A program made the position numbers and the translations under genes. Source: CAVUWL01 sp963700105 (GTDB taxonomy: Bacteria; Actinomycetota; Thermoleophilia; Solirubrobacterales; 70-9). From it: a DNA stretch of 64,000 nucleotides. The notes under the pieces were generated by a model. That model saw only the letters and a program-made list of their open reading frames with translations. It made no database searches and was not told where the DNA came from. This document shows positions 57,188-64,000 of this stretch, in pieces; within the stretch, counting starts at the first letter, position 1; the number at the start of each line of letters is the position of its first letter. The DNA lies in NCBI GenBank assembly GCA_963700105.1, contig CAVOWL010000004.1, positions 186,001-250,000 of the forward strand. The letters are read 5' to 3'.

Positions 57188-58056
57188 GGCGTAACCATCG
57201 TCCCGATTCCGGCGTCGGTGAAGAGCTCCAACAGAAGGCTGTGCGTCCTGCGGCCATCGATGATGTGAGCGGACTCAGCGCCGCCGTTGATCGCGCTCAG
57301 ACAGGCGGCTAGCTTTGGTTTCATTCCGCCCTCGATCTGGGGCAGAGCCGCTTCAACCTCGGCGACGCTGGCACGGGAGATCAGCGAATCCTCCGCATCG
57401 GGGTCGGCAAGCCAACCCTCAACATCGGTGAGAAAAATCGCCTTGTAGGCGCCGAGTGCAGCGGCGACCTTTCCGGCTGCCTCGTCGGCGTTGACGTTGT
57501 AGGACTGACCATCTCGATCGGAGGCTGCGGAGGCGATCACGGGGATGTAGTCAGCCGCGATGTGGTTTAGCACATCGATATCGACGCGCTCGATCGAGCC
57601 AACGAATCCGACCTGTTGGGCATTTGGCACCGGCATCACCTCAAACAGCGAGCCGTCCTCCCCCGAGAGACCGACCGCGGGCTGTCCGTGGCGGTTGAGT
57701 CGCTGCACGATCTCAGAGTTGAGCTTGCCGACCAGGACCATCTTTGCCACCTCCACGGTCTCTGCGTCGGAGACTCGCAGGCCCTCGTGAAAGCGCACCT
57801 CCATTCCCAGTCGCTGCATATGCTCGGTGATCTCAGGTCCACCGCCGTGGACCACAACCGGCTTCAGCCCGACGTACTTGAGAAGAACGACGTCGGTGGC
57901 GAAGGCCTCGCGCAGGCCCTCCTCTCGCATCGCGGCACCGCCGTACTTGATCACCACGGTACGACCGTGGAAGGCGCGGATGTATGGCAGCGCCTCAAGC
58001 AGCGTCTCAACGCTGCCAGCGACCCCCGAATTGGTCTCAGCAGCCCGCTCACTCAT
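57184..58056 (-). CDS. argB: Acetylglutamate kinase
   Basis: ArgB phosphorylates N-acetylglutamate, the usual arginine-feedback point. The 290 residues include the nucleotide-binding VVIKYGGAAMREEGLREAFA near residue 34, VVVHGGGPEITEHMQRLGME, GLSGEDGSLFEV and a C-terminal GGMKPKLAACLSAINGGAES. The N-terminal helix before the Rossmann-like core (VETLLEALPYIRAFHG) is the element that mediates hexamer formation and arginine sensitivity in homologs, so feedback inhibition is likely. It starts 28 nt after argJ. Confidence 0.96.
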   Translation of the reverse strand: MSERAAETNSGVAGSVETLLEALPYIRAFHGRTVVIKYGGAAMREEGLREAFATDVVLLKYVGLKPVVVHGGGPEITEHMQRLGMEVRFHEGLRVSDAETVEVAKMVLVGKLNSEIVQRLNRHGQPAVGLSGEDGSLFEVMPVPNAQQVGFVGSIERVDIDVLNHIAADYIPVIASAASDRDGQSYNVNADEAAGKVAAALGAYKAIFLTDVEGWLADPDAEDSLISRASVAEVEAALPQIEGGMKPKLAACLSAINGGAESAHIIDGRRTHSLLLELFTDAGIGTMVTP

Positions 58057-58084
58057 CGCCCTGCCTCCTCATTCGCAGCCACGC

Positions 58085-59242
58085 TCATGTGGTGTAGTCG
58101 GAATTGATCCGCACGTACTCATAGCCCAAGTCCGAGAAGAAGACGTGGGCGCTGGCCTCGCCGCGACCGAGCCGCAGCGCGATCTCTGCCTCCGCCACGT
58201 CCTCTGCCAGCTCGGCGGCATCGATTGAGGCGGCGCCGATCTCTTCGAGCTCCTCACCGGCGAGCGCCATCCCCGCCGCCTGGGCGATTCTGCCCCAATT
58301 CGGGTCGCGGCCAAACAGCGAGGTCTTGACCAGGGGCGAATTAGCGATCGCCCGGGCGACGCGCTCGGCCTCGGTATCTGAGGCGGCTTCACTGACCGCG
58401 ATCCGCCCAACCCTGGTCGCTCCCTCGCCGTCGGCAACGATCTCGATCGCAAGCTGCAATAAGACCGCGTCCAGAAGTCCATCGGGCAGGGCGCGGCGGG
58501 TCGTGCCGCTGGCCTGCAGCAAAACGCTGTCGTTGGTACTCATCTGACCGTCCACCGTGATTCGCTCAAAGGAGGCATCAACCGCTCTGCGCAAATCAAC
58601 ATCTGGCGCTTCAATCAGCGCGTCGGTCTGGATGAAGCAGAGCATTGTGGCGAAGCCTGGCTCGATCATCCCGGCGCCCTTGGCCTGCGCCGAGAGGGTC
58701 ACTCCATGGGCCCGCAAGGCGCAGCGCTTGGGCCAGCGATCGGTGGTGGTGATTGCCTCTGAAAAGACCGCGCCGCCCCTCTCCGAGAGCCCCTCGGCGG
58801 CGCTTGCGATCCCGCCGAGGACCGCCTCGATCGGCAGCGGAACGCCGATCGTTCCGGTCTCTGCAACGGCAACTGAGTGCGGCGCAATTGCAAGCCTCGT
58901 GGCGGCTGCTTCTTGCATTGAAAGCGCGTCGGCGAACCCCCGCTCGCCCGTCTCAGCGTTGGCATTTCCCGAGTTGACAACAGCGGCGCGAATAGCCGCG
59001 CTCTGGCAGCGTTGCCGACACACCCGAACCGGTGCAGCGGCGGAGGCGTTGCGGGTAAGGAGGAGCGCCGAGGAAACCTCGGTCTCATCGCAAACGACGA
59101 TGCCGACGTCGGTGCGGCCTCCCGATTTTAGGCCACAGTGGGCGCCTCCGGCGCGAAATCCCGGCGCCAGCTGAGCGGGATCGAGCTGCTCGATGTCGGC
59201 CGGCGCCGACACCCAGCGCGATTTGAAGAATCCAGAGCTCAC
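58085..59242 (-). CDS. argJ: Glutamate N-acetyltransferase/amino-acid acetyltransferase
   Basis: ArgJ moves the acetyl group from N-acetylornithine to glutamate, giving the cyclic pathway; bifunctional forms also use acetyl-CoA. The 385-residue precursor should self-cleave between Ala198 and Thr199 in EPGFATMLCFIQTD, leaving Thr199 as nucleophile. Other marks are VVNSGNANAETGERGFADA and the C-terminal ENDLGYEYVRINSDYTT-like end (here DLGYEYVRINSDYTT), the standard ArgJ terminus. It shares 4 nt with argC. Mono- or bifunctionality cannot be decided from sequence. Confidence 0.96.
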   Translation of the reverse strand: MSSGFFKSRWVSAPADIEQLDPAQLAPGFRAGGAHCGLKSGGRTDVGIVVCDETEVSSALLLTRNASAAAPVRVCRQRCQSAAIRAAVVNSGNANAETGERGFADALSMQEAAATRLAIAPHSVAVAETGTIGVPLPIEAVLGGIASAAEGLSERGGAVFSEAITTTDRWPKRCALRAHGVTLSAQAKGAGMIEPGFATMLCFIQTDALIEAPDVDLRRAVDASFERITVDGQMSTNDSVLLQASGTTRRALPDGLLDAVLLQLAIEIVADGEGATRVGRIAVSEAASDTEAERVARAIANSPLVKTSLFGRDPNWGRIAQAAGMALAGEELEEIGAASIDAAELAEDVAEAEIALRLGRGEASAHVFFSDLGYEYVRINSDYTT

Positions 59243-60270
59243 AGCAGGCCCTCGGTCTCATCGAGACCCACCATTAGATTGAGGTTTTGGACCCCCTGCC
59301 CCGATGCACCCTTCCAGAGGTTGTCGATCGCAGCGAAGGCCATCACCCGGCCACCCTCGGCGACCGTCACATACACGTGGCACTCGTTGGTGTCGCGGAC
59401 GTCGCGAAGGCCGGGAGGAGCTTCGACCACATGGACGAAGGGCTCCGCGGCATAGCGCTCGCGGTAAAGCGCCTGGACCTCCTGCTTGGAGAGCACCTCG
59501 CTCGTCTTTGCATAGCAGCTTGCTAACTCACCCTGATCAAGTGGCAGCAGGTGGGGGACAAAGGTCACCGCAACCGGGCTGCCGAGAGCCGCCAGCTCCT
59601 GTTCGATCTCGGGCCGGTGACGGTGACCCTCGGTCTTATAGGCAAAGGCATTCTCATCGAGTGAGACGTAGTGCATCGCGTCCCCCCCACCCCGCCCCGC
59701 CCCCGAGACCCCCTGCTTTGCATCGATCACTACGTCGGTCAGCGTCCCTCGCTCGGCGAGTGGCGCCAGGGCCAGGACACTTGCGGTTGGGTAGCACCCG
59801 GGCGTCGCGACTAGTTCTGCCCCGAGGACCTCGGCGCGATTTAGCTCGGTCAAACCGTAGGCTGCCTCCCCCAGCAGCTCAGGGGCGCCGTGGGCTCCGT
59901 ACCAATGCTCATAGGTGGACAGATCGCGGAGGCGGAAATCGGCAGAGAGGTCGACCACCAAGATCCCTTTTCCGCGCAGGGCCGCCACGGTGGGGGCGGA
60001 GGCGCCGTGGGGGTAGGCGACGAGCGCGGCGTCGAATCCGCTGCAATCGGCGAGGTCTAACTCGGTCAGCTGCAGCGGTACCCGGTAGCGCGGGTAGAGA
60101 CGATCGAGTCGGGTCCCAACGTCGCTGCGGGAGGTCACCTGGACCAGTTCGAGGTGAGGGTGTCGCCAGATGATCTGGGCCGCCAGTGCCCCGGTAAACC
60201 CGGAGGCGCCGGCCACCAGAATCCGGGCAGCGCGATCGCCGCTGAGCGGCTGTCCTCCGCGCTCAGCCAC
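59239..60270 (-). CDS. argC: N-acetyl-gamma-glutamyl-phosphate reductase
   Basis: ArgC reduces N-acetylglutamyl phosphate to the semialdehyde with NADPH. With GTG at 60270 it has 343 residues: the NADP motif VAGASGFTGALAAQIIWRHP, the catalytic Cys159 in ATPGCYPTASVLALAPL, DAKQGVSGAGRGGG and HRHRPEIEQEL, and the C-terminal NLWKGASGQGVQNLNLMVGL. The start lies 8 nt inside pheT; an ORF to 60513 overlaps pheT further and is not used. The overlap means the arg genes are coupled to pheST. Confidence 0.96.
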   Translation of the reverse strand: MAERGGQPLSGDRAARILVAGASGFTGALAAQIIWRHPHLELVQVTSRSDVGTRLDRLYPRYRVPLQLTELDLADCSGFDAALVAYPHGASAPTVAALRGKGILVVDLSADFRLRDLSTYEHWYGAHGAPELLGEAAYGLTELNRAEVLGAELVATPGCYPTASVLALAPLAERGTLTDVVIDAKQGVSGAGRGGGDAMHYVSLDENAFAYKTEGHRHRPEIEQELAALGSPVAVTFVPHLLPLDQGELASCYAKTSEVLSKQEVQALYRERYAAEPFVHVVEAPPGLRDVRDTNECHVYVTVAEGGRVMAFAAIDNLWKGASGQGVQNLNLMVGLDETEGLL

Positions 60271-62719
60271 GGATCGAAGCTCCGATCCGGTGCAGCTCGG
60301 CGTCGATCGCGGCCCGAAGCGGGGCAACCTCCTGGTCGGTGAGGGTGCGGTCCTCGGCGCGAAATTCGAGCCGCAGCGCGAGGCTCTTTCGTCCCTCGCC
60401 GATCTGCTCTCCCTCCCACAGATCGAACACCTCCGCCGAGCGAAGCAATTGGCCACCACCCCGAAGCACCGCACTTTGCACTTCGGCGGCGCTAACCTCG
60501 ACCCCGACAACAACCGCCAGGTCCTCTCCGAGCGGCGGAAACAGTGGAACCTCCGCGTAGACCTCGAGGCCAGCTGGTGAGGCTTTGATCAGCGCCGCGA
60601 GTTCGAGTTCGAAGGCAACCGCGGCCTCCAGATTCCACTTATCGCAAACCAGCGGGTGAACCTCACCAATCCAGCCGATCCCAACCCCTTCCACCAGCAC
60701 CCGGGCCGAGCGGCCCGGATGCAAGAACGGCTCCACCGCGGCTTCAAAGCTGAAACTGAAGCCAAGCTGAGCAGCGAGGCCCTCCAGAATCCCCTTCAGG
60801 GCGAAAAAGTCGATAGCGGCGAGCGCGCTGCCCCACGAAGAACCGTGCAGTGGTCCGAGTGCCAGGCAGCCGAGACGGTGGGGCTCGCTCAGGGGGGTAT
60901 CGCGCTCTCCGAGAAAGGCACCCTCAAGGCCGTCGCCGCCCGCCTGGTCGGTGGGCAGGTAGACGCGACCGGACTCAAAGATCGCAACTCGATCGAGGCC
61001 CCGCGAGACGTTGCGTGCGGCGTTATCAAGCAACGATCCGAGCAGGCTCGAGCGCATTACCGAGTGCTCTTCAGAGATCGGATTGGCGAGCACCACGACC
61101 TTCGCCCGTGGATCATCGGCTGGAATCCGCAAGCGCGCCGGCTCGCCAGGGTCGGTGAAACTCCAACCGACAATCTCGTCAAAGCCCAGGTCGCGCAGGT
61201 CGTCCTCGGTCCGCCGTCGCAGCCACTGATGGCGCCCCAGGCCGCCGATCGCGCCGGAGTTGTCGGGCAGCGTGGTCGGCAGGTTGGCGTCAAGTCCATG
61301 GATGCGGGCCACCTCCTCGATTAGATCGACCTCACGACTGACGTCGAAATGGCGATCTGGCGGCACCTGCACCCCAAGGCGCTGATCGCCGATCTCAACG
61401 CCAAAGCCGAGCCGTCGCAGGTAGGTGGCCTGATCGCGCTGTGCGATCGCCATTCCGAGCAGGCCCTCCACCCTTTCCTCGCGCAGCTCGATCCGCCGGG
61501 CCGGGGGTGGCGCGGTGGCGACGTCGATCGTCTCAGGCACGAGCTTTGCCCCGCAAAGCTCGGTGATCAAGCGCGAGGCGACCCGCTGCGCCCGCATGCA
61601 GAGCTCCGGGTGCAGCTGCTTCTCAAATCGGGATGAAGCCTCCGAGCGAAGCCCCAGCTGGCGCGAGGTGCGCAGGATGTTTGAACCATTCCAGGTTGCC
61701 ACCTCGAGCAAGACCCGACTCGTCTGCGCGGAGACCTCAGAGATCTGACCACCCATGATGCCCGCGATCGAGGTGGGGCCATCGCGATCGCAGATGAGCA
61801 CGGTCTCGGAATCGAGCCCGCGCTCGACGCCATCGAGGGTCCTCATCGTCTCGCCCGAGCTGGCGGCACGGACGCTCAGGGCAGCGCCCCGAACACGGTC
61901 CAGATCGAAGGCATGAAGGGGCTGGGCGGTTAAGAGCATCACGTAATTGGTGATGTCAACGACGTTGTTGATCGATCTCTGCCCGCAGGCCGAGAGCCGG
62001 GCCTGCAACCACAGGGGCGAGGGTCTCACCTGCACGTCGGTGAAGACGCGAGCGGTGAAGCGAGGACACAGCTCGGCGTCCTCCACCGTGACCGAGACGT
62101 AATCACCCGCGGCGCCCTCCCCGCTGGCCTCCACCTCGACGCTCCACGGCTCGGGAGCGAGCTCTGCGGCGGAGATCGCGTGGACCTCGCGAGCGACACC
62201 GTAAACGCCGAGGCAATCGACGCGGTTTGGCGTTACCTCAAGCTCGAGAACCGGCTCCGCCAGTGGGATCACCTCGCTCAGCGGCGCGCCCGCTGCGAGG
62301 CCATCATCGAGCACCGCTATCCCACCGGAGTCATCGCCAATCTGAAGCTCGCTCGCGGAGAGGATCATCCCCTCTGAGGGCACCCCCCGCAGCTCCGCAA
62401 CCTCCAGCACCTTGCCGCCCGGCATCCGCGCCCCCGGAAGGGCTAGCGCAACGGTCTGTTGGGCGGCGACGTTTGGGGCACCGCAGACAATTGTTCGCTC
62501 CCCCTCGCCGCTATCAACGGTGCAGACGCGAAGTCGGTCTGCGTCGGGGTGTGGGCGCACCGAAAGCACCCTGCCGACCACAAAGCCCTGCGGCGATGGT
62601 GGCCCGACGGTCGCGATCCGCTCGACCTCGGTCCCCGTCATCGCCAGTCGCTCGGAGAGCTCCTCGGGGGTGAGGCCGGGGTCGCAATATTCGCGCAGCC
62701 AACCGTAGGGGACCCTCAT
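60263..62719 (-). CDS. pheT: Phenylalanyl-tRNA synthetase beta subunit
   Basis: The beta chain of the (alpha-beta)2 PheRS, with tRNA-binding and editing functions. From ATG 62719 (MRVPYGWLREYCDPGLTPEEL) it has 818 residues, close to the usual 800. Domains in order are the EMAP-like tRNA-binding domain (FVVGRVLSVRPHPDADRLRVC, about 40-150), the B3/B4 editing domain (about 210-390), B5 (about 405-470), the catalytic-like core and the C-terminal FDX-ACB anticodon domain (YAEVPLFPPLGEDLAVVV onward). Upstream codons to 62749 are not needed. It lies between pheS (60 nt upstream) and argC (overlap 8 nt). Confidence 0.96.
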   Translation of the reverse strand: MRVPYGWLREYCDPGLTPEELSERLAMTGTEVERIATVGPPSPQGFVVGRVLSVRPHPDADRLRVCTVDSGEGERTIVCGAPNVAAQQTVALALPGARMPGGKVLEVAELRGVPSEGMILSASELQIGDDSGGIAVLDDGLAAGAPLSEVIPLAEPVLELEVTPNRVDCLGVYGVAREVHAISAAELAPEPWSVEVEASGEGAAGDYVSVTVEDAELCPRFTARVFTDVQVRPSPLWLQARLSACGQRSINNVVDITNYVMLLTAQPLHAFDLDRVRGAALSVRAASSGETMRTLDGVERGLDSETVLICDRDGPTSIAGIMGGQISEVSAQTSRVLLEVATWNGSNILRTSRQLGLRSEASSRFEKQLHPELCMRAQRVASRLITELCGAKLVPETIDVATAPPPARRIELREERVEGLLGMAIAQRDQATYLRRLGFGVEIGDQRLGVQVPPDRHFDVSREVDLIEEVARIHGLDANLPTTLPDNSGAIGGLGRHQWLRRRTEDDLRDLGFDEIVGWSFTDPGEPARLRIPADDPRAKVVVLANPISEEHSVMRSSLLGSLLDNAARNVSRGLDRVAIFESGRVYLPTDQAGGDGLEGAFLGERDTPLSEPHRLGCLALGPLHGSSWGSALAAIDFFALKGILEGLAAQLGFSFSFEAAVEPFLHPGRSARVLVEGVGIGWIGEVHPLVCDKWNLEAAVAFELELAALIKASPAGLEVYAEVPLFPPLGEDLAVVVGVEVSAAEVQSAVLRGGGQLLRSAEVFDLWEGEQIGEGRKSLALRLEFRAEDRTLTDQEVAPLRAAIDAELHRIGASIRG

Positions 62720-62779
62720 GGCGCACCACTCGCGCCGGAGTACCGCCACCTGGTGGGAATTTGGTAGGAGGTTTTCATT

Positions 62780-63838
62780 TCAGTGAAACTGCTCCAGCAT
62801 CCGGGCGTCGTTGTCGAAGAAGCGGCGCAGGTCAGGGACACCGTGGCGCAGCATCGCAATCCGCTCCACACCCATCCCAAAGGCAAAGCCCTGCACCTTC
62901 TCGGGGTCATAGCCTTGGGTCTCGACAAAGCCGAGAACGTTGGGGTCGACCATCCCCGCTCCGCCAACCTCGATCCAGCCGATCCCCTTGCAGAGGTTGC
63001 AGCGCTCGGCGCTGGGGAGTTCTCCACTTCCCTCACAGTGAAAGCAGGAGACGTCGAACTCGACGCTGGGCTCGGTGAAGGGAAAGTAGTGGGGCCGCAT
63101 CCGCGCCTCGCGCCGCTTGCCGAAGATCGCCCGCAGCATCTCGCGCAGAGTTCCCTGCAGATCAGCCAAGGTAATCGCCTCGCCGATCGCCAGCCCCTCC
63201 ATCTGGTGAAACATTGGGCTGTGGGTGGCGTCTGAGTCGCGGCGGTAGACCTTGCCGGGGACGATGATGAAGATCGGTGGGGGTTGAACCTCCATCGCCC
63301 TCACCTGGACCGGTGAGGTATGGGTGCGCAGCAGTAACTCAGGCTGTGATTGAAGGTAGAAGGTGTCCTGGAGCATCCGGGCCGGGTGGCCGGGAGGATG
63401 GTTGAGCGCGGTGAAGTTGTAGTAGTCGTGCTCTATCTCGGGACCCTCGATGACGCGATAGCCCAGGCCGATCATCACGTCTTCGATCTGGCGCGTCGTG
63501 CGGGTTATCAGATGGAGGTGCCCGGCTGGCGATCGCGGTGACCCGGGCAGGGTGACGTCGACCCGATCATTGCGGAGGCGGGCGTCAAGCTCGACCGCAG
63601 CGAGCATCTCGGCGCGCTGGGCAAGCGCTGCCTCCAACCCCTCCCGGGCATGGTTGGCGGCAGCCCCGACGCTGCCCCGCTGCTCGCTCGGCAGCTGGGA
63701 GATACTGCGCAGGATCGCCGTGAGCTCGGCTTTGCGACCGAGATAGCTGATCCGCAGCTCCTCAAGTCGGGCGCTGCTGGGGGCTGCCGCGATCGCGGCA
63801 GCGGCCTCGCTTTGGATCTGCTCGATCCGGTCAACCAT
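62780..63838 (-). CDS. pheS: Phenylalanyl-tRNA synthetase alpha subunit
   Basis: The catalytic class II subunit, 352 residues from ATG 63838. The N-terminal coiled coil (IEQIQSEAAAAIAAAPSSAR, LEELRISYLGRKAELTAIL) binds tRNA. Motif 1 is near GYRVIEGPEIEHDYYNFTAL, motif 2 is VYRRDSDATHSPMFHQMEGL, and motif 3 is GFAFGMGVERIAMLRHGV. A CxxC...CxxC zinc-finger-like insertion (SCFHCEGSG and RCNLCKGIGW) is present, as in many bacterial PheS. The ATG overlaps the end of the upstream methyltransferase gene by 8 nt; an ORF to 63994 runs into that gene and is not used. Confidence 0.96.
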   Translation of the reverse strand: MVDRIEQIQSEAAAAIAAAPSSARLEELRISYLGRKAELTAILRSISQLPSEQRGSVGAAANHAREGLEAALAQRAEMLAAVELDARLRNDRVDVTLPGSPRSPAGHLHLITRTTRQIEDVMIGLGYRVIEGPEIEHDYYNFTALNHPPGHPARMLQDTFYLQSQPELLLRTHTSPVQVRAMEVQPPPIFIIVPGKVYRRDSDATHSPMFHQMEGLAIGEAITLADLQGTLREMLRAIFGKRREARMRPHYFPFTEPSVEFDVSCFHCEGSGELPSAERCNLCKGIGWIEVGGAGMVDPNVLGFVETQGYDPEKVQGFAFGMGVERIAMLRHGVPDLRRFFDNDARMLEQFH

Positions 63839-64000
63839 CGGCTTCTGCCTCGACCATCGCGGGCGACGATAACCGCTCCGGGCCTGCCCCTTTTTGAGCC
63901 GCCTGCCCCAGCCCGGCGGAGGCGATCCGCTCGCAGGCAATCGCCGCCGCAGCGGCGACATTAAGCGACTCCGCGGCCCCCGATCGCAGTGCAATTGTGA
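63831..64000 (-). CDS. SpoU/TrmH-family RNA 2'-O-methyltransferase, C-terminal end (cut by window edge)
   Basis: The last 55 codons of a gene entering from the right edge, read from about 63998 to TGA at 63833-63831. The sequence IALRSGAAESLNVAAAAAIA is the knotted SAM-binding motif 3 of SpoU-class 2'-O-ribose methyltransferases. After it comes a short charged tail ending VEAEADG. A rRNA or tRNA methyltransferase next to pheS is a common bacterial arrangement. It overlaps pheS by 8 nt, so it is likely the first visible gene of the pheST-arg operon. Which RNA it modifies cannot be told from this fragment. Confidence 0.8.
   Translation of the reverse strand, partial: TIALRSGAAESLNVAAAAAIACERIASAGLGQAAQKGAGPERLSSPAMVEAEADG

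Overview
This window is a dense chromosomal segment from a high-GC bacterium. The gene set fits an actinobacterium, and I infer class Thermoleophilia (Solirubrobacterales-like), although no rRNA gene is present to prove it. The grounds are a classical menaquinone pathway, a GatCAB amidotransferase beside a single GltX, a class E-type sortase, an Rpf-like wall hydrolase, a sulfoquinovose synthase, frequent GTG/TTG starts, and many starts with a TAnnnT box 6-10 nt upstream and no Shine-Dalgarno, which suggests leaderless mRNAs. No CRISPR array, prophage, insertion sequence, tRNA or rRNA gene was recognised. Most of the window is housekeeping biosynthesis.

Layout. Positions 1-8518 (minus strand) hold leucine and serine genes: leuB (cut by the left edge), leuD, leuC and an XRE-cupin regulator, then, past a plus-strand CAP-domain protein, leuA, serA and serC. 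A 19-codon leader peptide with five consecutive Leu codons precedes leuA. From 8.6 to 20.4 kb lie a decayed DUF4389-type gene, a cupin, ilvC-menE (minus), menB-menA-menC-menD (plus) and ilvB-ilvN-menF (minus); branched-chain amino acid and menaquinone genes are interleaved. From 20.5 to 25.4 kb, sqdB diverges from two paralogous GT-C membrane glycosyltransferases and a polyprenyl-phosphate-sugar-synthase-like GT2, a probable glycolipid or glycan module. Then come a zinc-ribbon membrane protein, NDH-2 behind a 29-bp inverted-repeat operator, and gatC-gatA-gatB.

From 30.3 to 43.2 kb are a membrane protein with a GMC oxidoreductase, a polyproline-tailed membrane protein, folD, pcrA, cysK-cysE, a HAD phosphatase, a secreted unknown, an Rrf2 regulator, an orphan LuxR-type response regulator and an HD/HDOD-LuxR fusion, followed by gltX. 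A gap of about 990 bp (44576-45566) has no convincing gene but contains nested inverted repeats and a possible terminator, so it may encode a structured RNA. It is followed by a frameshifted endonuclease IV gene. The right part carries an acyl-CoA dehydrogenase, a Cys-rich unknown, dnaE, an Rpf-like hydrolase, argG with a 50-residue membrane protein, a sortase, and a long minus-strand operon: spoU-type methyltransferase, pheS, pheT, argC, argJ, argB, argD, a coiled-coil protein and a Thr-rich membrane protein.

The most interesting signal is the leuA leader. Its Leu-codon run contains a 9-nt sequence exactly complementary to the leuA Shine-Dalgarno region, which suggests a translational attenuator in which the Leu codons themselves are the anti-Shine-Dalgarno. 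Other points of interest are the structured non-coding gap, the HD/HDOD-LuxR fusion with retained metal-ligand positions, the ndh operator, and several broken or oddly started genes.
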